Source of the DNA: an uncultured Clostridia bacterium
Lineage (GTDB): Bacteria > Bacillota > Clostridia > TANB77 > CAG-508
Assembly: GCA_934167685.1 (NCBI GenBank)
Contig: CAKPLQ010000026.1
Location: forward strand, 1-21,822
Direction: 5' to 3'
Length of the DNA stretch: 21,822 nucleotides
Below are positions 13,207-21,784 of this stretch, one piece after another; positions within the stretch are counted from its first letter, which is position 1; the number at the start of each line of letters is the position of its first letter. The position numbers and the translations under genes were made by a program. A model generated the notes under the pieces. That model was not told the DNA's origin. It worked only from the letters and a program-made list of their open reading frames with translations, and did not search any database.

Positions 13207-13210
13207 GTTT
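13168..13210. terminator. two-way terminator between the large RNA and gyrB
   Basis: A perfect 13-bp stem (13168-13180 with 13194-13206) has T-rich sequence on both sides, so it can end the plus-strand RNA and the minus-strand gyrB message. Confidence 0.85.
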
Positions 13211-15142
13211 TTATATATCTAGATTTTTTACAAATTTAGCATTCTTTTCAATAAATTCTCTTCTTGGGTTAACCTCATCTCCCATTAAAACATTAAATAT
13301 TTCATCTGCCTTAATAGCATCATCCATAGTTACTTGTATTAATGTTCTTCTTGCTGGGTCCATTGTTGTTTCCCATAATTGTTCTGGGTTCATTTCTCCT
13401 AAACCTTTGTATCTTTGTATAGAAAGTGAATCTCTTGTAATTCCTTTTGCTTCTAGTTCAGCAAAAGCTTGGTCCAATCCTTCATCTGTATAACAATAAA
13501 TATCTTCCATTCCCCTTTTTGATAATTTAAATAGTGGTGGTTGTGCTAAATAAACATTTCCATTTTCTATAAGTGGTCTCATATATCTAAAGAAAAATGT
13601 TAACATTAATGTTCTAATATGTGCTCCGTCAACATCGGCATCAGCCATTATTATTACTTTTCCATATCTAATTTTTGTAATATCAAATTCATTTCCTATT
13701 CCAGCACCAATTGCAACTATAACAGGGTTTAATTTATCATTTCCGTATATTTTGTCTGCTCTTGCTTTTTCAACATTAAGCATTTTTCCCCATAATGGTA
13801 AAATTGCTTGGAATTTTCTGTCTCTTCCTTGTTTTGCACTTCCTCCAGCAGAGTCTCCCTCTACTATATATACTTCACACTCTTCTGCAACTTTACTACT
13901 ACAATCTGCAAGTTTTCCTGGCAATGTTGAAGTTTCTAATGCACTTTTTCTTCTTACAAGTTCTCTTGCTTTTCTTGCAGCTTCTCTAGCTCTTGATGCA
14001 CTTACGCATTTTTCCAAAATTGCTTTTGCCACATTTGGATTTTCTTCTAAAAATATTGATAATGCTTCATTAACCATTGATTGAACAACACCTGTTACTT
14101 CACTATTTCCTAATTTTGTTTTAGTTTGTCCTTCAAATTGAGGTTCTCTTACTTTTACAGAAACAACTGCTGTAATTCCTTCTCTTATATCTTCTCCTTG
14201 TAAGTTAGAATCTTTATCTTTTAAGAAGTTGTGTCCACGAGCATAATCATTAAATACTTTTGTTAATGCTCTTTTAAATCCTTCAAGATGTGTTCCACCT
14301 TCTACTGTATTTATATTATTTACAAATGTATGAATATTTTCTGTATATGCTGTGGTGTATTGTATTGCAATTTCAACAGGTGTTTCTCCATTTCTTTCTA
14401 TATATATAGGAGTTGGATGTAATTTTTCTTTGTTCTTATTTAAAAATTCAACAAAAGATTTTAATCCTCCCTCAAAACAGAACTCTGCTTTTTTTACATT
14501 TTCTTCATCTCTTTTGTCTTCAATTGTTATTTTTAATCCTTTTGTTAAAAATGCAATTTCTCTAAATCTTGTTTCCAATGTTTCATAATCATAATTTCTT
14601 GTTTCGAATATTGTATCATCTGCAAGGAATCTAACCTTTGTACCAGTCTTTTTTGAATTTCCAATTTTTTCAAGCTTTTTGATAGTTTTTCCTTTTTCAA
14701 AATACATTTGATAAATTCCACCATCTCTTTGGATAGTTACTTCTGTCCAAGTTGCTAACGCATTTACAACAGATGCACCTACTCCATGTAGTCCTCCAGA
14801 TACTTTATATCCACTATCACCACCAAATTTTCCACCAGCGTGTAAAACTGTATATACAGTTTCTGCAGTAGAAATATGTGTTTTAGGATGTATCTCTACT
14901 GGTATTCCTCTACCATTATCTTCAACACTTATAACATTTCCTGGTTCTATTATTACATTTATTTCAGTACAATATCCAGCCATAGCTTCATCAACACAGT
15001 TATCAACAATTTCATAAACTAAATGATGCAAGCCTCTTACTGATGTACTACCAATATACATACCTGGCCTTTTTCTAACTGCTTCCAATCCCTCTAAAAC
15101 TTGAATTTGGTCAGCACCATATTTGTGATTATACTTTTCCAT
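13211..15142 (-). CDS. gyrB: DNA gyrase subunit B
   Basis: The ATPase subunit of gyrase, full length at 643 residues. The GHKL ATP-binding domain shows YEIVDNCVDEAM, VEDNGRGIP and GGLHGVGASVVNAL. The transducer region follows. The TOPRIM metal-binding domain has EGDSAGGSAKQGRDRKFQAI and IIMADADVDGAHIRTLML; the C-terminus has RYKGLGEMNPEQLWETTMDP. The loop usually written PLRGK is PLWGK here. The ATG has an AAAGGAAGG SD. It lies 52 bp after recF and probably belongs to the same leading-strand series dnaA-dnaN-recF-gyrB. gyrA, which normally follows, is displaced beyond the RNA and the VirB4 operon. Confidence 0.98.
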   Translation of the reverse strand: MEKYNHKYGADQIQVLEGLEAVRKRPGMYIGSTSVRGLHHLVYEIVDNCVDEAMAGYCTEINVIIEPGNVISVEDNGRGIPVEIHPKTHISTAETVYTVLHAGGKFGGDSGYKVSGGLHGVGASVVNALATWTEVTIQRDGGIYQMYFEKGKTIKKLEKIGNSKKTGTKVRFLADDTIFETRNYDYETLETRFREIAFLTKGLKITIEDKRDEENVKKAEFCFEGGLKSFVEFLNKNKEKLHPTPIYIERNGETPVEIAIQYTTAYTENIHTFVNNINTVEGGTHLEGFKRALTKVFNDYARGHNFLKDKDSNLQGEDIREGITAVVSVKVREPQFEGQTKTKLGNSEVTGVVQSMVNEALSIFLEENPNVAKAILEKCVSASRAREAARKARELVRRKSALETSTLPGKLADCSSKVAEECEVYIVEGDSAGGSAKQGRDRKFQAILPLWGKMLNVEKARADKIYGNDKLNPVIVAIGAGIGNEFDITKIRYGKVIIMADADVDGAHIRTLMLTFFFRYMRPLIENGNVYLAQPPLFKLSKRGMEDIYCYTDEGLDQAFAELEAKGITRDSLSIQRYKGLGEMNPEQLWETTMDPARRTLIQVTMDDAIKADEIFNVLMGDEVNPRREFIEKNAKFVKNLDI

Positions 15143-15158
15143 TTATATTCCTTCCTTT

Positions 15159-15174
15159 CAATAGCACACTATTG
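15159..15174 (-). promoter_or_regulatory. small hairpin next to the gyrB SD
   Basis: CAATAG (15169-15174 read on the minus strand) pairs with CTATTG (15159-15164) around a TGTG loop, directly before the AAAGGAAGG SD. A role in translation or processing is possible. Confidence 0.3.
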
Positions 15175-15194
15175 GAAAAATTTTCAAAATGTAC

Positions 15195-16268
15195 TTAATT
15201 TTTTTCTATTATATCTCCGTCTATAACATTATACGAAAAATATTTTAAATTTTCAAGTCTTAATTTTTCAGTACATGTTATTATAACTTGAATATCTTTT
15301 ATATTATTTAAGAAGCTTTCTCTTCTTTTTGAATCTAATTCAGACATAAAATCATCTAATAATAATATTGGGTACTCTCCAATATCATCATAAATAACTT
15401 GTAATTCTGAAAGTTTTAAAGATAACATCGCAGTTCTATTCTGTCCTTGTGACCCAAAAGTTCCAACTTCCTTCTTATTTATATATATAATAAAATCATC
15501 TCTATGAATTCCTTTTGTTGTATATCCTTTTATTATATCTAACTTTCTTCTTGATTTTAACTCATTTATAAAATTTTGTCTAGTTATAGCATCAGAAATA
15601 TATTTAATTTCTATATTTTCTTTTCCATTTGTTATACCTTGGTGAATATTTTTTATTTTATTTTTTATTTTTTCTAAAAATTCTTTTCTATATTCATATA
15701 TTTTAATTCCATAATCAATTAATTTTTCATCCCAAATATCTAATAAATTTTCATCTTTTTTTTCTATTTTTATTTGTTTTAAATAATTATTTCTTTGTTC
15801 TAATGTTTTATTATATAATGATAATATATGCATATAATTTGGTCTTAATTGACTTATCATAATATCTAAAAATTTTCTTCTATTTTGTGGTCCACCTTTT
15901 AAAATATTAATATCATCAGGTGTAAAAATTACTACATTTATATTCCCTAATAATTCACTTAATTTTTTTATTTTTATTCCATTTAAATAAACTTGTTTTT
16001 TTTCACCAATTTCTATTTTTATATTTCCTGTTCTATCACTTTTTTCATAATTAATTTCTACTAATGTTTTTTCTTCATTAAATTTAATTAATTCTTTTTC
16101 TTTATTTGTTCTAAAAGATTTTCCAATACTACACAAAAATATTGATTCAATAATATTTGTTTTTCCTTGAGCATTTTCTCCAAAAAATACATTAATATTT
16201 TCATGTAAATTAATTTCTTTATTATTATAATTCCTAAAATTATTTAATTTAATATTATTTATCCACAT
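15195..16268 (-). CDS. recF: DNA repair and gap-filling ATPase RecF
   Basis: An SMC-like ABC ATPase of 357 residues that, with RecO and RecR, loads RecA at single-strand gaps. It begins MWINNIKLNNFRNY, the usual RecF opening; Walker A GENAQGKT is near 34-41, the signature region GSQGQNRTAMLSLKLSE lies near 270-286 and Walker B ILLLDDFMSELD near 300-311. I chose the ATG at 16268 because GGAG lies 6 nt before it. An in-frame ATG at 16280 overlaps that SD and would add four residues (MENN). The gene is about 530 bp from dnaN and so probably has its own promoter, which I could not place with confidence. The small S4-domain gene usually found between dnaN and recF is absent. Confidence 0.95.
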   Translation of the reverse strand: MWINNIKLNNFRNYNNKEINLHENINVFFGENAQGKTNIIESIFLCSIGKSFRTNKEKELIKFNEEKTLVEINYEKSDRTGNIKIEIGEKKQVYLNGIKIKKLSELLGNINVVIFTPDDINILKGGPQNRRKFLDIMISQLRPNYMHILSLYNKTLEQRNNYLKQIKIEKKDENLLDIWDEKLIDYGIKIYEYRKEFLEKIKNKIKNIHQGITNGKENIEIKYISDAITRQNFINELKSRRKLDIIKGYTTKGIHRDDFIIYINKKEVGTFGSQGQNRTAMLSLKLSELQVIYDDIGEYPILLLDDFMSELDSKRRESFLNNIKDIQVIITCTEKLRLENLKYFSYNVIDGDIIEKN

Positions 16269-16761
16269 ATTATTCTCCATTTGTGTATAATTTTTTTGAT
16301 TTTTTTTAATTTTATTTATTTTTTAATTATTTTTAATTATTTTTTTAATATAAAATTATATTAATTAAAAATAAAAACGTCTTATTTTTGATTTTCGTGC
16401 GTCGTTCTTTTGCCATTTTTTATTTTTTTCTATTTTTTTTTAATTTTTTTGATTTTATTTATATTTTTTTATTATTTTTTTATTTATTTAATTTATTTTT
16501 TAATTAAATATTTTTTATTATTTTTATTTATTTAATTAATTGTTTTTTTATTTATTTTAATTCAAAACTAATATGTTAAGTAAACTCATGTAAATCTTAT
16601 TAAATATTAATTATTATTATTCAATCTTTTTTATTCTTTTTTTTTCTATTTTATTCTAATTTATTCTATTTTATTTATTTTTTATTATTTTTATTAATTA
16701 TTTTTTAATTAATTTATTTTATTTTTTATTTCAATGTTATGTATAGTATTAATTGTTTACC
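16269..16761. other. gene-free, extremely AT-rich spacer between dnaN and recF
   Basis: About 490 bp consist almost wholly of A and T, mainly short T runs with single A steps on the plus strand. The only clear GC-containing island is at about 16376-16415. No convincing gene, promoter or long inverted repeat was found. In related genomes this place usually carries the S4-domain gene yaaA/rlbA. Confidence 0.6.
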
Positions 16762-16798
16762 AAAAACAAATTTGGTCAGAAGCAATATCTGACCAAAT
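16762..16798 (-). terminator. terminator of dnaN
   Basis: On the minus strand an 11-bp stem (16788-16798 with 16770-16780) is followed by TTTGTTTTTG. It begins three bases after the dnaN stop codon. Confidence 0.88.
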
Positions 16799-16800
16799 AA

Positions 16801-17916
16801 CTATTCTTTTAATCTAATTGGTAAAATCATATAAACATATTCATTGTTTTCCACAGATTTTACTAAACATGGGGAAATACTTGTTCCAAATTCAACAAAA
16901 ACTTCCTCATCATCTATTGCTTTTAAACTATCAAGAAAATATTTTGGATTAAATCCTGCTTCTATATTTTTACCTTCTGTTGAAACATATAATTCCTCTT
17001 TTGCCTCTCCTGTTTGATTCGTACAAGAAATTGTTAATTTTCCAATATCAATTGAAACTCTTACAGGATATTTTTTCTCTTTTTCTATAGAAGATGCTGA
17101 AATTAAGCTAATTCTTTCAAAACTATTTTGTAAATTACTCTTATTTACTCTTATTCTAGTCTCCCAATTGCTTGGTATTACTGATTTATAATTTAAAAAT
17201 TCACCATCTAATATACGAGTTACAATTTTACAATTTTCCATTTCGAATAATGCTTGATTTTTAGCTATTCCAATTTTAATATGTTCAAAAGAATCTTGTA
17301 AAATTTTATTTACTTCACTTAATGTTTTTCCTGGTATAACTGCTTTAAAGTCATTTACTTTTGTTTGTAAATAAATACTTCTTAATGCTAATCTAAAACC
17401 GTCAACTGCAACAACATTTAACTTATTGTTTTCCACTTCGAATAAACAACCTGTGAATATTGGTCTGTTTTCTTCGTTGCTAACTGCAAATATTGTTCTT
17501 CTTATCATATTTCTCAACATATTCTGTTCTAAATCAATTGAATTTTCTACTTCTATTTTTGGTAATTCAGGAAATTCTTCAGGGTTCATAGTAGTTAATT
17601 TATATAATGCTCCTTCACATTCAATTTCCAATAAATTATTTTCGTTTAATGTTATATAAATTTCTGTATCTGGTAGTTTTCTTATTATTTCACTAAACAT
17701 TATTGCATTAACTACTGTACTACCTTGTTCTTTTACTTCACATTCCATCACATATTCTATACCGATTTCTAAGTCATAAGTTGTTAATTTTATTTCATTA
17801 TCATTAGTTTGAATAAGTATTCCTTCTAGTATAGGCATTGTTGTTTTACTTGCTACACCTTTTACTACGGAATTTAATGCTTTAAGGATATTATCCCTAT
17901 AACAAACAATTTTCAT
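16801..17916 (-). CDS. dnaN: DNA polymerase III beta sliding clamp
   Basis: The ring-shaped processivity clamp of the replicative polymerase, also a docking platform for repair proteins. It is full length at 371 residues, with the three repeated clamp domains. It begins MKIVCYRDNILKALNSVVKGVASKTTMPILEGILI, carries NRPIFTGCLFEV and VAVDGFRLALR in the middle, and ends YMILPIRLKE, the usual clamp C-terminus (normally MPMR-like). The ATG has a strong AAAGGAGAG SD. It lies 335 bp downstream of dnaA, across an origin segment, and ends in its own terminator. Confidence 0.98.
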   Translation of the reverse strand: MKIVCYRDNILKALNSVVKGVASKTTMPILEGILIQTNDNEIKLTTYDLEIGIEYVMECEVKEQGSTVVNAIMFSEIIRKLPDTEIYITLNENNLLEIECEGALYKLTTMNPEEFPELPKIEVENSIDLEQNMLRNMIRRTIFAVSNEENRPIFTGCLFEVENNKLNVVAVDGFRLALRSIYLQTKVNDFKAVIPGKTLSEVNKILQDSFEHIKIGIAKNQALFEMENCKIVTRILDGEFLNYKSVIPSNWETRIRVNKSNLQNSFERISLISASSIEKEKKYPVRVSIDIGKLTISCTNQTGEAKEELYVSTEGKNIEAGFNPKYFLDSLKAIDDEEVFVEFGTSISPCLVKSVENNEYVYMILPIRLKE

Positions 17917-17936
17917 TTTGCCTCTCTCCTTTAATT

Positions 17937-18152
17937 AATTATTAAATATAATATAAATATTATTAGTAGTAATAGTATTAGATACTGTGGATAATGTGGA
18001 AAACTATGTGGAAACATTAAATCCCTAAGGAAATTTAATGTGTATAACTTCGTGGATAATTTAGAAAATTTTCCACAGTAAAAATTTCATGTTGTGGATT
18101 TCTGAGTTTTAAACAGTTTATTAACACAGTTTCAACAGTTGGGTGTGGATAT
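17937..18152. other. oriC: origin region between dnaA and dnaN: DnaA boxes, DnaA-trio and unwinding site
   Basis: DnaA boxes: TGTGGATAA at 17986-17994 (perfect), CGTGGATAA at 18051-18059, and near matches at 17995-18003, 18007-18015, 18069-18077, 18093-18101 and 18144-18152. Directly left of the perfect box, 17961-17981 reads as seven TAN triplets (TAT TAG TAG TAA TAG TAT TAG), the DnaA-trio pattern that guides DnaA onto one strand, followed by very AT-rich sequence (17937-17960) suited to strand opening. The arrangement matches the dnaA-dnaN part of the B. subtilis origin. The remainder up to 18251 holds no gene that I can support. Confidence 0.85.
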
Positions 18153-18251
18153 CTTATGTATTGGTTCCGTAAGTAGAGATAACTTTTTTGTAACCGAACA
18201 CCTGTCTATGAGAACAAATTTTTTTTTACTATACCTAAACTATTTATTTTT

Positions 18252-19607
18252 CTATTGTTCACCATTTATGATTATGTTTTTCACACTTTCCACAATTAGT
18301 TTTGTATTATTTTTATCTTTTACTTCTTTTTCAATTTTCTTACATGCATGCATAACTGTTGAGTGGTCTCTATTGCCGAAGTCCTCTCCTATCTTAGGAT
18401 ACGACATATTTGCGACTTCTCTACACAGATACATGGCAATTTGTCTTGGAAAAGCAATTTCATTTGAACGCTTATTGCTAGATAAATCATCTTTGTTAAT
18501 ATTAAAATATTTTGCAACAGTTTCTTTAACAAACTCAGATGAAAGTACTTTTTCATTAGCTGCTTTAAATTCATTTATAGTATTTTCTGCTAATTCTATT
18601 GTTATTGGTGTGTGTGTAAGCGATGCTGTGGCAATTATTTTATTAAATACTCCTTCTAATTCTCTAATATTGGAATCAATTTTATTAGCTATATTTGATA
18701 AAATCATGTCATCTACTATGATTTTTTCTTCTTGAGCTTTTTTTCTAAGAATTGCTAAACGAGTTTCATAGTCTGGGCATGAAATATCAGCTAATAATCC
18801 CCATTCAAATCTTGATTTTAGTCGGTCTTCTAGAAATTGAATTTCTCTAGGAGGTTTATCACTGGAAATGATAATTTGCTTTTTATCCTCATATAAAGCG
18901 TTAAATGTGTGGAAGAATTCTTCTTGAACTCTTTCTTTTCCTGCAATGAACTGAATATCGTCGATTAATAAAACATCAATTGTTCTATATTTATTTCTAA
19001 ATACCTCATTTTTATTGTCTTTGATTGCATTTATCATTTGGTTTGTAAACTTTTCGGAAGTTACATATAGGATTTTAGCATATCGATTATTTTGTAAAAT
19101 TCTATTCCCTATTGCATGCATTAAGTGAGTTTTTCCTAAACCTACGCCTCCATATAGAAATAATGGATTATAAGATTCGCCAGGTTTGTCTGCTACTGCA
19201 ATTGCTGCTGCATGAGCCAAACGATTGTTGCTTCCTACGACGAAAGTCTCAAAAGTGTATTTTGGATTTAGTGTGGTATTAGATATTTCAATTTCAGCAT
19301 CTTGTGAATTCTGATTGTTAGAAACAATAATACCATTACTTGTTCCCTCTTCTTTGTCTTCGTCTGAAAAAACGGAAACTGTCCAATCTTTATTTGCAAT
19401 AAATTTGAAAGTATTTAGAATTAAATCTGCATAGCGAGTTTCTAGCATTTCTCTAGCATATTTAGAACTAGCTTTTAGGACGATAGTTGTGTCAGTCATT
19501 TCTGTGATTTCGACTTTACCAAACCAAGTTTCATAGGCAATTTCTGTCATTTCAACTTTTAGTAGTTGTTTTGCTTTGTTTAATAGTTCGTCTTTGTCCA
19601 TTGGCAT
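18252..19607 (-). CDS. dnaA: chromosomal replication initiator DnaA
   Basis: The AAA+ initiator that binds DnaA boxes and opens the origin (451 residues). Domain I begins MPMDKDELLNKAKQLLKVEM. The AAA+ core has Walker A GGVGLGKT (about 153-160), Walker B VLLIDDIQFIAGK and the arginine-rich EDRLKSRFEWG. Domain IV ends with the signature YPKIGEDFGNRDHSTVMHACKKIE that binds the box. The ATG at 19607 is preferred because AAAGGA lies 9 nt before it; earlier in-frame codons would read through that SD. DnaA boxes in its own leader and promoter (19630-19844) imply self-regulation. Confidence 0.98.
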   Translation of the reverse strand: MPMDKDELLNKAKQLLKVEMTEIAYETWFGKVEITEMTDTTIVLKASSKYAREMLETRYADLILNTFKFIANKDWTVSVFSDEDKEEGTSNGIIVSNNQNSQDAEIEISNTTLNPKYTFETFVVGSNNRLAHAAAIAVADKPGESYNPLFLYGGVGLGKTHLMHAIGNRILQNNRYAKILYVTSEKFTNQMINAIKDNKNEVFRNKYRTIDVLLIDDIQFIAGKERVQEEFFHTFNALYEDKKQIIISSDKPPREIQFLEDRLKSRFEWGLLADISCPDYETRLAILRKKAQEEKIIVDDMILSNIANKIDSNIRELEGVFNKIIATASLTHTPITIELAENTINEFKAANEKVLSSEFVKETVAKYFNINKDDLSSNKRSNEIAFPRQIAMYLCREVANMSYPKIGEDFGNRDHSTVMHACKKIEKEVKDKNNTKLIVESVKNIIINGEQ

Positions 19608-19629
19608 TTTAAAACATCCTTTCAAATAT

Positions 19630-19844
19630 AAAGTTATCCACAAAGTTTTCCACAAGTGTGGATAACTTTGTAATAATTGTGTAATAAATAGTGAAATTTA
19701 TACGAACAAACTTTTTTGTAAATAATTTAATAAATCCCCTATCTTTCATTTTTTAGTATAATATCAGAATAATACATAATAAGTCAAGATGTTTGTGGAT
19801 AAAATTTTAAAAACTGTGGATAAGCACGAAAAAATTGTGGAAAA
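19630..19844. other. oriC: second DnaA-box cluster upstream of dnaA
   Basis: Perfect boxes: TTATCCACA at 19634-19642, and TGTGGATAA at 19657-19665, 19794-19802 and 19815-19823. Near matches lie at 19646-19654 (TTTTCCACA) and 19836-19844 (TGTGGAAAA). The first two perfect boxes form a 13-bp inverted repeat (19630-19642 with 19657-19669). With the cluster at 17937-18152 this gives a two-part origin flanking dnaA, as in B. subtilis. The boxes also bracket the dnaA promoter. Confidence 0.88.
19758..19787 (-). promoter_or_regulatory. sigma-A promoter of dnaA
   Basis: On the minus strand TTGACT (19782-19787), an 18-bp spacer and TATTAT (19758-19763). It lies between two groups of DnaA boxes, fitting autorepression. 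Confidence 0.6.
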
Positions 19845-19930
19845 CTATCCTTTTATGACAAAAATATTACAAAAAATGTTTTAAATTTTAATGGGATATT
19901 ACAAAAAAAATTAAAATTCTGTAAATAGTA

Positions 19931-19960
19931 TTGACAAAATTAGAATACATGATGTATAAT
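19931..19960 (+). promoter_or_regulatory. sigma-A promoter of rpmH-rnpA
   Basis: Perfect TTGACA (19931-19936) and perfect TATAAT (19955-19960) with an 18-bp spacer, and a TG just before the -10 box. The leader before rpmH is about 70 nt. Confidence 0.85.
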
Positions 19961-20037
19961 CGATATACTTGTTATTTTGTAACAAATTTCCATTAAGGAA
20001 TTGATATATAAGAAAAATTTAGGAGGTGCAGTAGAAA

Positions 20038-20172
20038 ATGAAAAGAACATTTCAACCAAAAACAAGACAAAGAAATAAAGAACATGGATTTATGAAAAGA
20101 ATGTCAACAAGAGCAGGAAGAAACATATTAAAAGCAAGAAGAGCAAAAGGAAGAAAAAAAATCTGTGCTTAG
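20038..20172 (+). CDS. rpmH: 50S ribosomal protein L34
   Basis: This 44-residue, very basic protein of the large ribosomal subunit reads MKRTFQPKTRQRNKEHGF, then MKRMSTRAGRNILKARRAKG and a basic end. It matches L34 over its full length (44 residues is the usual size). The ATG follows AGGAGGTG at 20021-20028, a near-perfect SD. It is the first gene of the rpmH-rnpA-yidD-yidC-jag series, diverging from dnaA. Confidence 0.97.
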   Translation: MKRTFQPKTRQRNKEHGFMKRMSTRAGRNILKARRAKGRKKICA

Positions 20173-20178
20173 TTAACA

Positions 20179-20225
20179 AACTAAAGGTCTAGGCCTTTAG
20201 TTATTTCTATATATAACATAGAAAT
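20179..20225 (+). promoter_or_regulatory. two hairpins between rpmH and rnpA
   Basis: A 9-bp stem (20179-20187 with 20194-20202) is followed by an 8-bp stem (20203-20210 with 20218-20225). The T tract is weak, so these more likely set relative expression, by partial termination or RNA processing, than end the operon. Confidence 0.5.
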
Positions 20226-20249
20226 GCTCTTTATTATTTGGAGTAGAAT

Positions 20250-20606
20250 ATGAAAAAAACAGAAATGCTAAAAAAGAATTATGAATTCAAAAATGTATTA
20301 ACAAAGGGAAAATTTTATATAGGCAAAGAAATTGAAATATTCATATTAAAAAACAATAAAAAAAGGAATTTTTTAGGAATTGCAATAGGAACAAAAAATG
20401 GAAAAGCTTTCCAAAGAAATAAAGCAAAAAGGTTAATCAGAGAAAGCTATACGAAGCTAGAAAATACTTTAGAAGATGGATATAACATAGTAATTTTAAT
20501 GAATAAGAAATTCCCAATAAACGATATGCAATTTGTAGAGGTTTTAGAAGATATGAAGAATATATTTTTGAAAGCAGAAATTTTAAAAAAAGAAGAAGAA
20601 ATATGA
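20250..20606 (+). CDS. rnpA: ribonuclease P protein component
   Basis: The protein subunit of RNase P (118 residues), which with the catalytic RNA trims tRNA 5' ends. It opens MKKTEMLKKNYEFKNVLTKGK and carries the conserved basic helix KAFQRNKAKRLIRESY (the RNR motif region, about 49-64) and the EDGYNIVILMNKK strand. The ATG has a TTGGAG SD. It overlaps yidD by an ATGA, so the two are coupled. Confidence 0.95.
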   Translation: MKKTEMLKKNYEFKNVLTKGKFYIGKEIEIFILKNNKKRNFLGIAIGTKNGKAFQRNKAKRLIRESYTKLENTLEDGYNIVILMNKKFPINDMQFVEVLEDMKNIFLKAEILKKEEEI

Positions 20607-20821
20607 AAAAAATATGTATATATTTAATTGAGTGGTATCAAAAAAATATATCAAAAATTTTAGATAGTAAAAATATAAAGTGCAAATACTATCCTACTTG
20701 CTCAGAATACACCAAGCAAGCCATAGAAAAGTATGGGGTGATAAAAGGGTGTGGTCTTGGAGCTATAAGGATATTAAAGTGTAATCCTTTTTCAAAAGGA
20801 GGATATGACCCATTAAAATAG
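20603..20821 (+). CDS. yidD: membrane protein insertion efficiency factor YidD
   Basis: A 72-residue YidD (DUF37) protein that assists YidC-dependent insertion at the inner face of the membrane. It has the family core: an amphipathic start (ICIYLIEWYQKNIS), then CKYYPTCSEYTKQAIEKYG, RILKCNPFSKGGYDPL. Three cysteines of the family pattern are present. It overlaps rnpA by four bases (ATGA) and lies 14 bp ahead of yidC. Confidence 0.95.
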   Translation: MKKICIYLIEWYQKNISKILDSKNIKCKYYPTCSEYTKQAIEKYGVIKGCGLGAIRILKCNPFSKGGYDPLK

Positions 20822-20835
20822 AAAGGGGCAGTAGT

Positions 20836-21783
20836 ATGCTAGCATTTTTTGCCAACTTGTTTGGATATGTATTAAATTTTATTTATGAAATTGTTAAAAA
20901 TTATGGACTAGCAATCATTATTTTTTCAATATTAGTAAAAGTATTAATGATTCCAATGTCGATAAAACAGCAAAAGACCATGAAAAAATCACAAAAAATA
21001 CAATCAAAAATGAAAGAAATACAATTCAAATATAAGAATAATCCAGAAATGTTAAATAAGGCAACTCAGGAATTATACAAATCTGAAAATATGAGTCCAT
21101 TTAGTGGTTGTTTTAGTGCAATAATACAAATTGTCTTATTATTTGCAGTATTTTATTTAGTACGTTCACCACTTACATACATGAAGAAAGTAGACACAAG
21201 TGTAACAGATAAATACACAAAAATAATACGTGAAAACGATTTAAGTACAAATAGTGCATATCCTGAAATTGAGATAATAAGAGAATTAGATAATATTAAA
21301 GAACTAAAAAATAAGCAAACTGAAACAAATACTGATGCAAGTGAAAATCAACAAGAAAAAACAGATTTATCAGAAATAAATGATGAAGAATTAAATTCTT
21401 TATATATAAATATGGATTTCTTAGGCTTGAATTTAGCTCAAGTACCTACAAGAAGTTCTGATTGGAAAGCATATATAATTCCAATTTTATATGTTCTTGT
21501 ATCTATAATTTCATTAAGAGTTGTAAACAGTACAAATAAAAAGAATAAAAAAGATAAACCAGAAGAAAATAAAGATGAAAAGTCATTAGCAAAACCAGAA
21601 GACAACTTTGACCCAATGGAACAAATGAACAAAAACATGAATATGATGTTTCCTGTAATGTATTTAGCCGTAGCACTTATAGCACCGTTAGGACTAGCAT
21701 TATATTGGCTAATGAATAGTTTATTAATGATTGTAGAAAGATTAGTTTTAAATAAGCTTTTAAAAGACGAGGAGGAAAATTAA
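20836..21783 (+). CDS. yidC: membrane protein insertase YidC/OxaA
   Basis: An insertase of 315 residues that places proteins in the cytoplasmic membrane, alone or with Sec. Hydrophobic segments occur at about 5-40 (ending in IIFSILVKVLMIPMSIKQQ), 98-114 (IIQIVLLFAVFYLV), about 212-228 and 275-305. A charged, basic cytoplasmic hairpin follows the first segment (KTMKKSQKIQSKMKEIQ). The positive residue in the substrate groove, arginine in many relatives, is lysine here (ILVKVL). There is no lipobox cysteine at the N-terminus. An acidic, low-complexity loop lies at about 160-195 and a KKNKKDKPEENKDE loop near 235-250. A GAAAGGGG SD precedes the ATG. Confidence 0.95.
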   Translation: MLAFFANLFGYVLNFIYEIVKNYGLAIIIFSILVKVLMIPMSIKQQKTMKKSQKIQSKMKEIQFKYKNNPEMLNKATQELYKSENMSPFSGCFSAIIQIVLLFAVFYLVRSPLTYMKKVDTSVTDKYTKIIRENDLSTNSAYPEIEIIRELDNIKELKNKQTETNTDASENQQEKTDLSEINDEELNSLYINMDFLGLNLAQVPTRSSDWKAYIIPILYVLVSIISLRVVNSTNKKNKKDKPEENKDEKSLAKPEDNFDPMEQMNKNMNMMFPVMYLAVALIAPLGLALYWLMNSLLMIVERLVLNKLLKDEEEN

Positions 21784-21784
21784 T

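Noticed and set aside
13752..14588. Plus-strand reading frames inside gyrB, and similar ones inside gyrA, dnaN, dnaA and yidC
   Set aside because: They lie fully inside highly conserved genes on the other strand, without SD or promoter.
16345..16416. A 23-residue reading frame (MAKERRTKIK...) on the minus strand in the dnaN-recF gap
   Set aside because: No SD, no promoter and no resemblance to the S4-domain gene expected there; likely chance.
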